Assembly: GCA_907163375.1 (NCBI GenBank)
Contig: CAJQUW010007444.1
Location: forward strand, 310,001-374,000
Direction: 5' to 3'
Source of the DNA: Prostheceraeus crozeri
Lineage: Eukaryota > Platyhelminthes > Polycladida > Euryleptidae
Length of the DNA stretch: 64,000 bases
Part shown: positions 11,548 through 21,166 of the stretch, one piece after another
How positions within the stretch are numbered: the first letter of the stretch is position 1
Layout: the number at the start of each line of letters is the position of its first letter
Made by a program: the position numbers and the translations under genes
The notes under the pieces: generated by a model
Databases searched by the model: none
Seen by the model: only the letters and a program-made list of their open reading frames with translations
Told to the model about the DNA's origin: nothing

Positions 11548-11763
11548 TCACGAAAAGCTTTGTATCCGAAAGTGTTTTATCAACCTTGATTTGAAATGAT
11601 TCTCTAAAGTGAGATTTGCTTCTTCACGTGTGAGAGAATTCCATTGATTTACGACGTCATTTGAGAATTCCATGCACCGACGTTTAAATTCAGATCTTCT
11701 AAGTTTACATTGATTGCCGCGAACTGATTCATAAGAGGCTGCAACAAAGCGCAATGTCATCAA
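11548..11763 (-). pseudogene. LINE ORF2 C-terminal remnant (CR1/L2/jockey type)
   Basis: The minus-strand frame contains RRSEFKRRCMEFSNDVVNQW followed by NSLTREE and FKSRLIKHF. This matches the common C-terminal tail of CR1-, L2- or jockey-like LINE polyproteins (pattern R..YFFS.RVVN.WNSLP.E.......FK..LDKH). Only this tail is left; the reverse transcriptase lies outside the copy. The sequence continues as probable 3' flank toward 11300 and is interrupted there. Truncation at the 5' side is normal for LINE insertions. Confidence 0.6.
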
Positions 11764-12033
11764 GTTTAAATTTCAGCACCATATGTGTTCGAAGACATTT
11801 TGTTGAGTTTGTGCAATTGAACATCAATCTAAATTAGTTGCATACCAGTAACTTATCAAACAATGCTCCACGATCTACTATCAAATGTTCAGAAGCCCTA
11901 TTGGTATTGCATATGGTTGCATTGCAATCCAATCATTTATTGCATTTCCTAAACTTCAAGTGCTGCACAAACTATCCATTTAATGAAATTATTCAAGATG
12001 TGAAATAATCCTGATACAGATAATGCAAAATTC

Positions 12034-13095
12034 GGTACTTCTATTCTTCCCCCCCCCCACATTTCTGCTGTTGACATCCGGAAGTGTTGCATCGTCAACG
12101 ATCTTCTCTTGCTCCTACTTGTTCTCACTAACGTGGCATAGCGCTGAGTGTGTAAAACTCCATTTATCTGACTTGTAGAACATTTGCAGCCTCAGAATTA
12201 GACAACTGCTCGCCATTTGTCTGTAGACAACTATCACACGAAGCTCATGATCACAGCTGTACCTTGTATTCCAACTGAGTAGTCCGGCAGCCAGAACGAG
12301 TTTCTGCAGGGAACGAGGCTGAAAGTTAGACTTTCACAGAATGATGTACACCCTATTTCTACTACGAATCGGCACGTCTGCCGAGTTCTAGTGAGTTCCT
12401 CTTCTTGTCAGACAAGATCAAAGAAAAACACATGTAAATCCGATGGGACACAGATTGCAGCTTTTGGCTAAAATGAAATTTTGTATGTTTTCTTTAATTA
12501 AACGAAACGTACTAAGCCCAGAGTCATAATTTTGGCATGGAACGTCTTCAGGTCATTTCCTTTCATTTTCATGCACCCCTGTCTATATAGCTAAACGCAT
12601 TTAGATTTGGCGAGCCTCCTACTGTCGGCAAACACAAACATTTTGAGCAACTTTATCCACATTCAACCACATTCTCACATACATTGCCGATTAGATGCAT
12701 GATAAAAACACATGCACATCATAGGAAATGACCTGAAGACATTCCATGCCAAAAATTACATGTGTTTTTCTTTGATCTTGTCTGACAATGAGAGGAACTC
12801 ACTAGAACTCGGCAGACGTGCCGATTCGTAGTAGAAATGTGGTGTACAGCATTCTGTGAAGGTCTCACTTTCGGCCTCGTTCCCTGCAGAAACTCGTTGT
12901 GGCTGCCGGACCATGAGTATCTAAGGAACCAATCCTTCATCCCAGGGTTCAAGTAAGACTTCTCAGTCGTGTTGTAGTGTCACTCAGTGACAGATGAAGT
13001 CTATTCTAAACCCAATGTGACTAACTTTGGCGAAATTTGATGATTTTAGAAAACTTGAAAAATGTGGTGTGGGGGGGGGAAGAATAGAAGTACCC
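12034..13095. mobile_element. TIR element with poly-C tract in its ends and 7-bp target duplication, hosting palindromic element copy 3
   Basis: Both ends start GGTACTTCTATTCTTCCCCC (right end read on the minus strand) and continue as C tract then ACATTT, giving inverted repeats of about 32 bases. AAAATTC lies directly outside on both sides (12027-12033 and 13096-13102). Removing the nested 630-bp palindromic element leaves about 432 bp with no coding capacity. The superfamily is unclear; a 7-bp or 8-bp duplication would fit hAT or P types. The G and C homopolymers are therefore parts of element ends. Confidence 0.7.
12282..12911. mobile_element. Long palindromic TIR element, copy 3 (nested)
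   Basis: The element begins GTCCGGCAGCCAGAACGAGT and ends CTGCCGGAC as the inverse. The 630-bp body folds on itself like copy 2 (9241-9957) and shares its landmarks, with a deletion in the right arm. It lies wholly inside the TIR element 12034-13095, so it is the younger of the two. TA precedes it but CA follows, so a TA duplication would need one change. Confidence 0.83.
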
Positions 13096-13102
13096 AAAAT
13101 TC

Positions 13103-14480
13103 ATAGGCCAAAATGCAGGATTGTGGAAACTTTGTTTGAGATAAAGTATGGCTTGAAACTACGTGTATAAATTAATAATTTCAACGTTTAAGAGACAGCT
13201 CGCAACATAGGTAATCTTATGGATGCTCTTTCAATTTTGCAATTATTATGATTATGATTGACTAAACAATTTATGTAAGGAATAGTGTGTGTGTGTGTTT
13301 GTACATAGTGCATTTAGAATGAATGTCGTCAACAGACAACGTAAGCTTAATTGAATTAACCGGCCTTCAAAATTTATCGTCGTGTTCCTATAAAACTTCC
13401 TGTAAAACAGGCCGGTAAAAGTCGACACGGCAAGTGGCAGGCTCCAACTCCACCATACGGTACGCTGGTGTTATCTAGGAGATATTTCAATACTCGCATC
13501 AGTACGTAAGCAATTCTCGTGGAAATTCTACTGTTACTCTACAAGACTGAAAGTTTCTCTATTGTTGACACTGATAGTTTCAAACAACCGTTCTATAGTG
13601 TGAGTTTCGAAGATCTCAAAAGGAATTTGCCTCCCCCCTCATACTTAACCTACAAGAGCTAGCCTTAGGCAGACTTGGTTAAAGAACCTCCTGCAGCACA
13701 TGAGAAATTATTCTGATTCGTATTTTTCTGTCTCACACGTCATAAAGCATTTGTGACACCTGCGAAGGGAAAGGAATAGTCGCTTTTAAAATCCAACTGC
13801 TCTATTTTCCCAGCGATGAACTTGGACGGAACGGCACTCAATATTCAAACAAACTTGCCCTGACGTTCAGCAGTTTCTGTATTGAAACACGCTAATGTCA
13901 CTAATTATTTATAATCTGATACATAAGTACCGCATTACAGAAGACACTATATTAACTATTTAAACAGGAGCACGCTATTCAACATAGATTGGTTTCAATG
14001 ATAAGAATAGTTGTGGTTTGATATTGATATTTTTTAATTTTGCAGTTATGATCAATCGGCAGTTCGACAGCTTTGTGCTGAGTCACGTGCTTAGTAAACA
14101 ATTTCCTACTTATGGCTTTCACCTCCGATGACTTTTAACTATTTCAGGCCATTAATAATAATTGCAATGTATGTGACAGCAGGAAAATAAAATTTGAGCA
14201 CGTTTGCTTTCCAGTGCTTTCGTCAAGGAAAAAATATCCGAAGAAAATCGTATTTTACCACAGCCTATGCTTCATAACAATCACAAACTAGCATCAATTA
14301 TATTTGGTTCGATTTCATTTCATCAACAAAAATGGGAATTATGACAAGGAAGATCGTCATTTTCGTTGAGAAACATTCGACCGGTGAACCGCGCGAAATA
14401 TGTTTCTCCTGTGGTAGCACACACTCTCTTACAATGTCGATTGAGAGGTAATCGATAGAGAAAGAGGAAGACGCACGTTC
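13103..14480. other. Filler upstream of the 14.6-kb gene candidate
   Basis: There is a short TG run near 13286-13300 and otherwise unstructured sequence. No exon or element was recognised. Any distant regulatory elements of the downstream gene would lie here but cannot be seen by eye. Confidence 0.45.
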
Positions 14481-14487
14481 AGGCAAT

Positions 14488-14522
14488 GCATATATAATAA
14501 CATTAATCAGATCAGTAACATC
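14488..14522 (+). promoter_or_regulatory. Possible TATA box and initiator of the 14.6-kb gene
   Basis: GCATATATAATAAC near 14488-14500 looks like a TATA box. About 20-25 bases later ATCAGATCAGTAAC offers an initiator-like TCAGTA. This would give a 5' leader of about 140 bases before the ATG at 14658. The window is AT-rich, so a chance TATA is likely enough that this stays tentative. Confidence 0.3.
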
Positions 14523-14541
14523 GTTCAACGCAGTGTAACGC

Positions 14542-14628
14542 ATGAGTTGTGAATCTACAGAAACTTTCGAATTTCTTCTCAACTTTCGACGAACCATTTT
14601 TATGGTTGATACTTTCGCTATGTTTTGA
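14542..14628 (+). other. Upstream ORF of 28 codons
   Basis: An ATG at 14542 opens 28 codons ending in TGA at 14626-14628, before and in a different frame from the main ATG at 14658. If the leader starts near 14515, ribosomes would meet this uORF first, so it could lower translation of the main ORF. Its peptide has no motif. It may have no role. Confidence 0.3.
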
Positions 14629-14657
14629 GACAATACTTAAATTTCTGAGATTTTGAT

Positions 14658-15428
14658 ATGGGAACCAAAAATAGCAAGGCAAATGACCAAATTTCTCCTG
14701 GTTGTGAGAGACAGGACAGTATTTGTAACTCGCTTCAATCGGTTGGAGAGGAAATACGTTCACGTAGACGAAGATCTTCGACATCAGATTGGGTGCCCTC
14801 GATACATTCAGGGTCCTCTATTCGCAATCGTCGTCCATCCTCCACATCCAATGCGTATAGACTTCGTTCAGATGATTTGTCATGTCCATATCGTCATGGT
14901 TCAACATCATCAGAGGTAACATCACTTTGGGCTACAAGACTCGCATTAGCTACTTCGGCCAATCAACAAAAGAACTCGTTTTATAAAGTGGCAAATGAGA
15001 CATTGTTAAGCCTCAGTAAAAAGCAAAATAACTCATCAGATAGTCAGTCACCAGCAAAACCTAATCCATTGGTTACGTACGACTCAATAGATGAGCCGTG
15101 CAGAAAGCAAAATAGTTTTTGTGGTTCAGAAGAGATATTTGACGACGAAATGTTATTTTCTGATACAGAAGAAAAAATGGATTATCTGCTGACGAAACAA
15201 GACTCCCTTCTCAGTCAGGATGATGGGATTATTTATGGTCTATCGGATCACCATTCTATGAACGCAAGTCTTTACAGCCAGATAGCTTTTGACATTCCGT
15301 CAAGTTCTCCTGAATCTCTCAGACTTCCACCAAAGAATTACCCAACCTTTTTGAACACTGTTCATTCATGCAATGATGTTGATAACAGTGCCAAGTTAAC
15401 AGATGGTGCAGATGAATATACGAAGTAG
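14658..15428 (+). CDS. Unrecognised 256-residue serine-rich protein with N-myristoylation-type start
   Basis: This is by far the longest open frame in the window. An in-frame TGA at 14646-14648 makes the ATG at 14658 the first start; the context has G at -3 and G at +4. The protein begins MGTKNSKAND: Gly2 with Ser6 fits the N-myristoyltransferase consensus, and basic residues nearby could hold it at a membrane. Residues 35-70 contain RRRRSSTSDW and NRRPSSTSNAY, two similar basic-plus-SSTS units that look like targets of basophilic kinases. The C-terminal half is acidic and serine-rich (SEEIFDDEMLFSDTEEKMDY, KQDSLLSQDDG). No fold, transmembrane segment or catalytic motif is visible, so it is probably largely disordered. 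It may be a complete intronless coding region or the coding exon of a gene with a non-coding upstream exon. No AATAAA follows within 500 bases. Family unknown. Confidence 0.6.
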   Translation: MGTKNSKANDQISPGCERQDSICNSLQSVGEEIRSRRRRSSTSDWVPSIHSGSSIRNRRPSSTSNAYRLRSDDLSCPYRHGSTSSEVTSLWATRLALATSANQQKNSFYKVANETLLSLSKKQNNSSDSQSPAKPNPLVTYDSIDEPCRKQNSFCGSEEIFDDEMLFSDTEEKMDYLLTKQDSLLSQDDGIIYGLSDHHSMNASLYSQIAFDIPSSSPESLRLPPKNYPTFLNTVHSCNDVDNSAKLTDGADEYTK

Positions 15429-17702
15429 GGAATCGGAGTTCAGATGAAAAGCATCACGGGTTTACTATAAAAATATATCTTCTATGATATGATAATTTTC
15501 TGCTTCTAATTTCCTTATAATAGACATTGTACTATTGTACTGCTTTTGAAACTATATTTTCTAATATCCACAGACAACTAAAATTACAAATAAGAATGTT
15601 ATAAAAAATCGTGCTTTGGGTGCTGTGAATTTGATAAAAACAAAAGTGTCCATGGGAAGAATACAATGACCTTATTGCTTTCAAGAATACAGATCTCTTT
15701 CCAGAATACAGGCGAAGTTGGTTTTGAGCATGCATGAAAAGAATGACGCTATAGAAGAGACTAACAAAAAAATCAAGTCAAGAAAAACGCACTGAAATAT
15801 AATGTTATTCTGATGACATTTGTTAAATAACCTTAAGTACGTTGTGCTCAATACTAAACAAATTATGAAGAACATGCTACCCAAAAAGCTAGCGGAAACA
15901 TTCCATCTTTAAATACAGTCTGCAATCCAATCATCATCTATCTTTTCGGCATGCAGACTTGCAGCAAGCTCATCTGGGTATTGACTTCGACCTCAACCAT
16001 AACCTGGACCAATATTTTCATGTGGCTTCAACATCCATCTCCAAATGATCGAGGTTGTGGTTATGAAATCATGATTGAAGTGCAGTTGAACATCAGACTG
16101 TTATTTCGGAATTACAATTAAATTTTACCGGTCATGATAGGTTCAATATTTGTGGTTCGTGAAGCTTGAATTTGTGAGCTAGCTCAAGGATACCTTGAAT
16201 CTCGATAGACAATATAGCTTAATGCCGTGAAAGATGAAGGATTACAAAAATATTAAATAGTAGAAATTTGTATGGGACGGCTAGTTTTCAAAATGTATGT
16301 GCATGCGAGCTTGCATCGGCTTTATATTTCACATTTTAGTGTGTATTTCGTGAGCAAAGTTGATGCTTTTTTAAGTGTTCTCAAAACATTTGTCACACTA
16401 TTTGATCAAAATGACATTTCAAGCAGCATTTCATTGATGCTGTATTATACATAGGCCTAATATAGTCGACTTCAATGCGACATCGACCTCAATGAAATTT
16501 AATCGAAATCGAACCTCTGAAATATAGGCCTATGTTGGGCCTAGAAGCAATTTTAGTCCAAATTTTATAATTCTATAATTAGTTTGTGATTCATTATCGT
16601 CCAGTCAGTACTACCAAGTCAGTACTAACTCTAGTGCAGGAATTACAACAATCGATATCAACCATCTGATAGCAAAAGCAAAAATATGAAATTTTGTAAA
16701 GCCTTCATTTGGAACTTGCGAACATTTTTGAGAGCATTAATTCACTGACTGTGAAAGCAAAGATAATTTAGTTATAGGCAAAGGTGGACAATCAGCATCA
16801 GGCTTGGCACCTTTCAGATGCAGATCGGATGCGGATCGTAGATTTTGAATGTTGTGGATAAAAGACTTTATTAGAAAAAAGAGCGATTCCATTTTTCCTT
16901 TCTGAGCATAATAAAATAATAGGTACAAGCTCAAATAAGTCCTACAAATTTAGTTGCACTGCACAGGCTTGAGCTAGACTGAACTTCAAGCAATTTTCAT
17001 ATCAGCACAGTACCTGTAGTGTGTAAACCGCATATACCGGTAGGCACATTACATATAGGTAGGCTGCACTGTGGTAAGAATGACTTAGAAGTTATAATCA
17101 TTCATTATGCACTCAGACAGGTACAGATAGCACTTTATTGGTCATTTCGGTGCAAAGATTGGTCTAAAACAAAGTTCAGTGCGGCTTCGATATGTAGGAG
17201 ATTTCTGGTACACTTAAAATAGTCTGCAAGTAGGATAAAATCGGGTATTGTCGACAGTAAATTGGATTTCGGGCTCATGGCTGTATTTCTTGGTTTTGAT
17301 ATTAACTGTGATATCCAACGAATCTCCTCTTACTCGAAGTTGCTGGTTTATCGATTGAATTTAAGATTCTAGGTGAAAGCCAAGACTATAATCATATTCG
17401 TATAATATCGACACTTTGCCGTGTAATATCGACAGTCCCATGAAGAGGAGTCAAAATTTGCCAGGTATAGTAGACTAAAGACATTATATATTGTATGAAG
17501 TGAAACGTAAGTTATTTGTTGTTTCTTTGACAGTCCGAAAAGGTGGAATTTCATGACTGAGAGCAGTCGAGATAGGAATATTATAATGATGCATAATAGT
17601 ATTATAACAATATATAATATGATAATATAATATATAAAATATGCATGATATAAATAAATGGTCGGCATTCCGCCCAACCCAAAATAAATCCTGTGTACGC
17701 CC
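15429..17702. other. Possible 3' flank of the gene candidate, then filler
   Basis: No canonical AATAAA was noticed between 15429 and about 15900; an ATTAAA variant occurs near 16117. A small inverted pair (TTCGACCTCAACCATAACC and its rough complement) lies near 15985-16070. The ORFs of 60-120 codons here are low-complexity, hydrophobic and AT-driven. Confidence 0.45.
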
Positions 17703-18545
17703 CTGCCTGACACACAGACATTACTCAAGTACTGCGCACTAAAATTCTAAGTTATTTATACTACTATCAAATTGCGTAGTATATGCATAGACATGAGAGA
17801 AGTAAAGTGTGAAATTAGGAAAAGTTACTTAAGTATGAAAATAAAATACTGAGAAAGCAGTCAGTGTACGATAGACTTCCATCCTTGGTCCACCAAAAAT
17901 TCGCTATCACGATTGAACGTTTCATTGGTCATGATGTGCTATCCTTCTTTGATGACTCTCTGTTTCCGGTTTTTCTCATCATCAATAATTCGGAAACTCT
18001 GAAAGTTATGTCTGTGATTTGCTGAGTGACAATGTTCACTGATTGCCGACCTGAACCGAATATCTCTGACGTCCACTTCATGCTCCTTCTATCTATCCCT
18101 GGCTTTACTTCCTGTCAGTCCGATGTACACCTTCTCACAATCTCCACATCTCTCAATCGTGATAGCGAATTTTTGGTGGACCAAGGATGGAAGTCTACCG
18201 TACACTGGCTGCTTTCTCAGCATTTTATCTTCATAATTAAATAACTTTTCCTATTTTTACTTGATTTCTTTCATGTACCATGGACAGCTAGATATCTATA
18301 CATGTACTGCGCAGTTTGATAGTAGTACAAATAACTTAGAATTTTAGTACGCAGTACTTGAGTAATGTCTGTGTGTCAGGTGTAATCATGCACCGGTAGT
18401 TGAATTGAATTTCACCCCTAGCACTGCAAGTGACTGTGTGTTGTTTTCTAGCTTTACTTTAACTTCTTCCGGCCTGAAGACGAGTGTTGTGCTCGGAAGC
18501 TCTTATGCAATAAAATTCGAATCCGAGCTTGATTTGCTTTTAAGT
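17703..18545. mobile_element. Penelope-like element fragment with inverted terminal copies
   Basis: On the minus strand, from about 18160 down to 17870, the translation reads CGDCEKVYIGLTGSKARDR, then EH, NH, IIDDEKN and FNRDSEFLVDQGW: the GIY-YIG endonuclease end of a Penelope-like polyprotein. The C-terminal codons and 3' untranslated part at 17703-17915 occur again, inverted, at about 18160-18383, with one arm carrying an extra stretch. The plus-strand arm continues to a 3' end with CCTGAAGACGAG and CAATAAAATTC, which matches the remnant at 39052-39362. The element is truncated and broken at about two places. No target duplication was found. Confidence 0.7.
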
Positions 18546-18769
18546 ATTAGATGTTTATAAATTTCATGGATCTCGCAGAAGAGGAACTATTTCACAATAA
18601 ACAATGTCATAATGCACGAATCTTCCACAATTTATATCTCGCAGATACGGCTGGTAGTTCAATGTGCCCCACCCTCTCCTACGCTCTTCTATAGCTTGCA
18701 GCACATATTTGCAAATATTTTGCAAACTTTTTATCAGGTTTGCTAGCCCAATGGTTTGAATGAATTTAT

Positions 18770-19467
18770 GGAGTCGTCTCGTAGCAGCGAATCTCAAAAT
18801 AGCGAAGTGTCAAAAAAGCGAAGTCTCACAATAGCGAATCTCAAAATAGCGAAAACGTATTGCATAATCTTAAGAAGTCCTCGAGAAATTATGCTTGGTC
18901 GCTTGATTAGTAGATAACTTAAATGGCCATATCATCACTATCGTTTCATTTTCAAAATATATGGAAGAAGCATATGCCTATTTCTCTATTTCAGTATGGA
19001 ATCACTATACAACAGTGATGTTCGAACTACAAATCATTTGGAGGGGATGGCATCTGAAACTGAAAGATAATGTGGGAAGTTCCCATCCAAATATCTTGAA
19101 GATCACGCATACATTCGTTGAGGAGCAGAAAATGTCAAACATTGAGATGAGTCAACTTGATTTTGGAGCACCAACAAAAAGGAGAAAGACGAAATATGTT
19201 GCTTTAAACGAAAGACTAGACCGATTGCACGAACAACACATTTTAAATGTTAAAAATTAAATGTATATGTACAGTATATATGGAAATTCATTTCCTTATC
19301 AGTGGTATGGATGATGGTATTGTTTCCCAATCCAATTACCTTTAATAAACTATATAAACATAATTTCTAGAGGACTTTTTAAGATTATGCAATACTTGTT
19401 CGCTATTTTGAGAATTCGCTATTATGAGATTTCGCTATTTTGAGATTCGCTGTTATGAGACTGAGCC
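18770..19467. mobile_element. Mutator-like (MULE) element with 8-bp target duplication
   Basis: GAATTTAT flanks the 698-bp element on both sides (18762-18769 and 19468-19475). The inverted ends are about 110 bases long and start GG..TC.GTCTC.TA.CAGCG. Each end carries four nearly identical units of TCTCAAAATAGCGAA, followed by TATTGCATAATCTTAA and CTCTAGAAATTATG-type sequence. Long ends, a duplication of 8 to 9 bases and a leftover piece of transposase with RTTNHLEG identify it as a Mutator-like DNA transposon reduced by internal deletion. Confidence 0.85.
18961..19260 (+). pseudogene. MULE transposase C-terminal fragment
   Basis: The 99-codon frame contains GWHLKLKDNVGSSHPNILK followed by THTFVEEQ, an acidic/Gln segment and KRRKTKYVALNERLDRL. 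This is the conserved region downstream of the catalytic core in Mutator-like transposases (NNHVEGWH..L....G..HPN). The preceding RTTNHLEG lies in the neighbouring frame, so there is a frameshift right before GWH. The catalytic domain and zinc finger are missing. The frame ends with TAA before the right inverted repeat, as expected for the true C-terminus. Confidence 0.75.
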
Positions 19468-19475
19468 GAATTTAT

Positions 19476-20930
19476 ACCTATGCTAATTTGTTTATTATGC
19501 AAGATTGATGGAAGAAACGGTTAATGTCTACAGCTATGATTGATAAAATGTGGTTAGTAAAAACCATACGAATAAAAATGGGGAGATAGAAATATTAGTG
19601 GATGCTTCATAGTATATGAAATATACCGAGAACTTGAGTGTCCTCGTGTGTCTCTCTACTCCCTACGTTGAGTCAAAAAACAATGTTGTTGGTCATATCC
19701 GGATTTCATCAGAGCTATTTCGTAAGTGGTCTTGCAAAAAATGTGGTAATTTTGGTGCAAGACTTTCAATGCCTTGTTTACGACCATCGGTGTACTCTGA
19801 TTCATAATGTTTCAATATGAATCAGCTACAACTAGAACGTCGTATTAATTGATAAGGTTGCAACTTTTCATGTCTAAATAGGCTGTGCCTCATAGCCTGA
19901 ATTTTAGGAAAAATTATCAGATGTTTAATGCAGCTAATGGTCTAGAAATCAAAAGTAATACAAGCACTGACATAGGTAATCACTGAATTTGCGAAAATAT
20001 CAAATTATTCAGGATCGCGCGATTTTCGATTAATCGTGCATTGAGTTGCACGATTCGGAATCGCGTCCGTCACTGCCTGGAATACTAAGATAAATAATAG
20101 CAAGAGGGGAAAGGGCAGGGTGCGGATCATTCACTATGAGATTCCGGAATTCTGTTGTTCCGGAAATGGAGATTTCGTGCCCAAAAATGATCTATCATGA
20201 ATTTGATTTTTGTCACTTTTTCTCAACATCATCAGGAAATGCATCGGTCATTTTACGAAATAGCTGTGATTTTCAAAAAGCTTTAATTTTCATGATGTAC
20301 AAAAAGTTGGATCATATGTTGCATGCCTACATTGTTTTTACTTCCATATTTCCTGTGACTGCGAGAGCAGATAAATTTAATCAATAACAATTGAAATTAT
20401 AGGCCTACACAGTAAAATATCGTTTTCAGTGAAATTCGTGCATTTCGGTGCATTAGCTCGAGAACTGCTGCACCGTGCGCGGCCCTACTTTTTCATTTGT
20501 ATGGACGTTTCGTACATTTTCTACAAGTTATTAGAGCATAGGCGATTTTTTGCCATAAGACGCTCAGCAAAAAATGCTTTTGTCAGTTAGCGAAATTCTT
20601 TGTATTGGTCAGAAAATAACAATATAATGATGAGCACTTCCGATGACCTAAGTGTAAATTGGGTGTTGTGATTTCTTCAATTTTGTCTTAAATAAAATAG
20701 CTATCACTTTATGAGATGAGTAATGTTTCTGTGTATAGAGAGATGCATGCACACAGTGTGTATGTGCGGGTACGGGCAGGTACGGACAGGTAAGGTAGGC
20801 CTCTCACGTGTACGGACGGATACGGTAGGCTACTCAAATGTACGAGTGGGTGCGTCTACCGAAAATGCTCATAACATGATTGTAGAAGCTGAAGCCCGTT
20901 TCTGTGCACGGAAGGACCTCAACGTCTCTA
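19476..20930. other. Gene-free stretch
   Basis: No coding feature was recognised. Near 20720-20860 the word GTACGG(A/G) recurs irregularly (about six times), and near 20010-20070 there is a CG-containing stretch with CGATT/GATTCGG words. Neither forms a clear repeat array. Confidence 0.45.
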
Positions 20931-20931
20931 T

Positions 20932-21165
20932 CACTAGGTGACATGCCACACGTGATTCACGCGTAATTTCCTATCACATTGTTTACATTGTTACATGCAG
21001 ACACATGAGACGCAAAGTCTAGATAACAGGACTGCCAACTATACTAACTTATATAACAGATATTGCAGCAATATCCCGCATAGCCACGAATGTTTAGGGT
21101 CATGTGTAATTACGCGTGGTTCACGCGTGAATTACGCGTGATTGAGCGTGGCATGTCACCTAGTG
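20932..21165. mobile_element. Short TIR element with CACTAGGTGACATGCC ends
   Basis: The left end CACTAGGTGACATGCCAC and the right end (CACTAGGTGACATGCCACGC on the minus strand) are inverted repeats. Just inside, ATTCACGCGTAATT and three ACGCGTGA-type words recur at the right. The 234-bp element encodes nothing. The CACT terminus and an AT on both sides would fit a CACTA/EnSpm-like miniature element, but this is tentative. Confidence 0.65.
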
Positions 21166-21166
21166 A

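Noticed and set aside
12048-12060. C run (and G run at 13066) as assembly artefact
   Set aside because: Both runs lie at the same position in two inverted element ends with a shared 7-bp duplication, so they are part of the element.
14298-14784. Minus-strand ORFs opposite the 14.6-kb gene start
   Set aside because: No motif; they overlap the better supported plus-strand gene and its leader.
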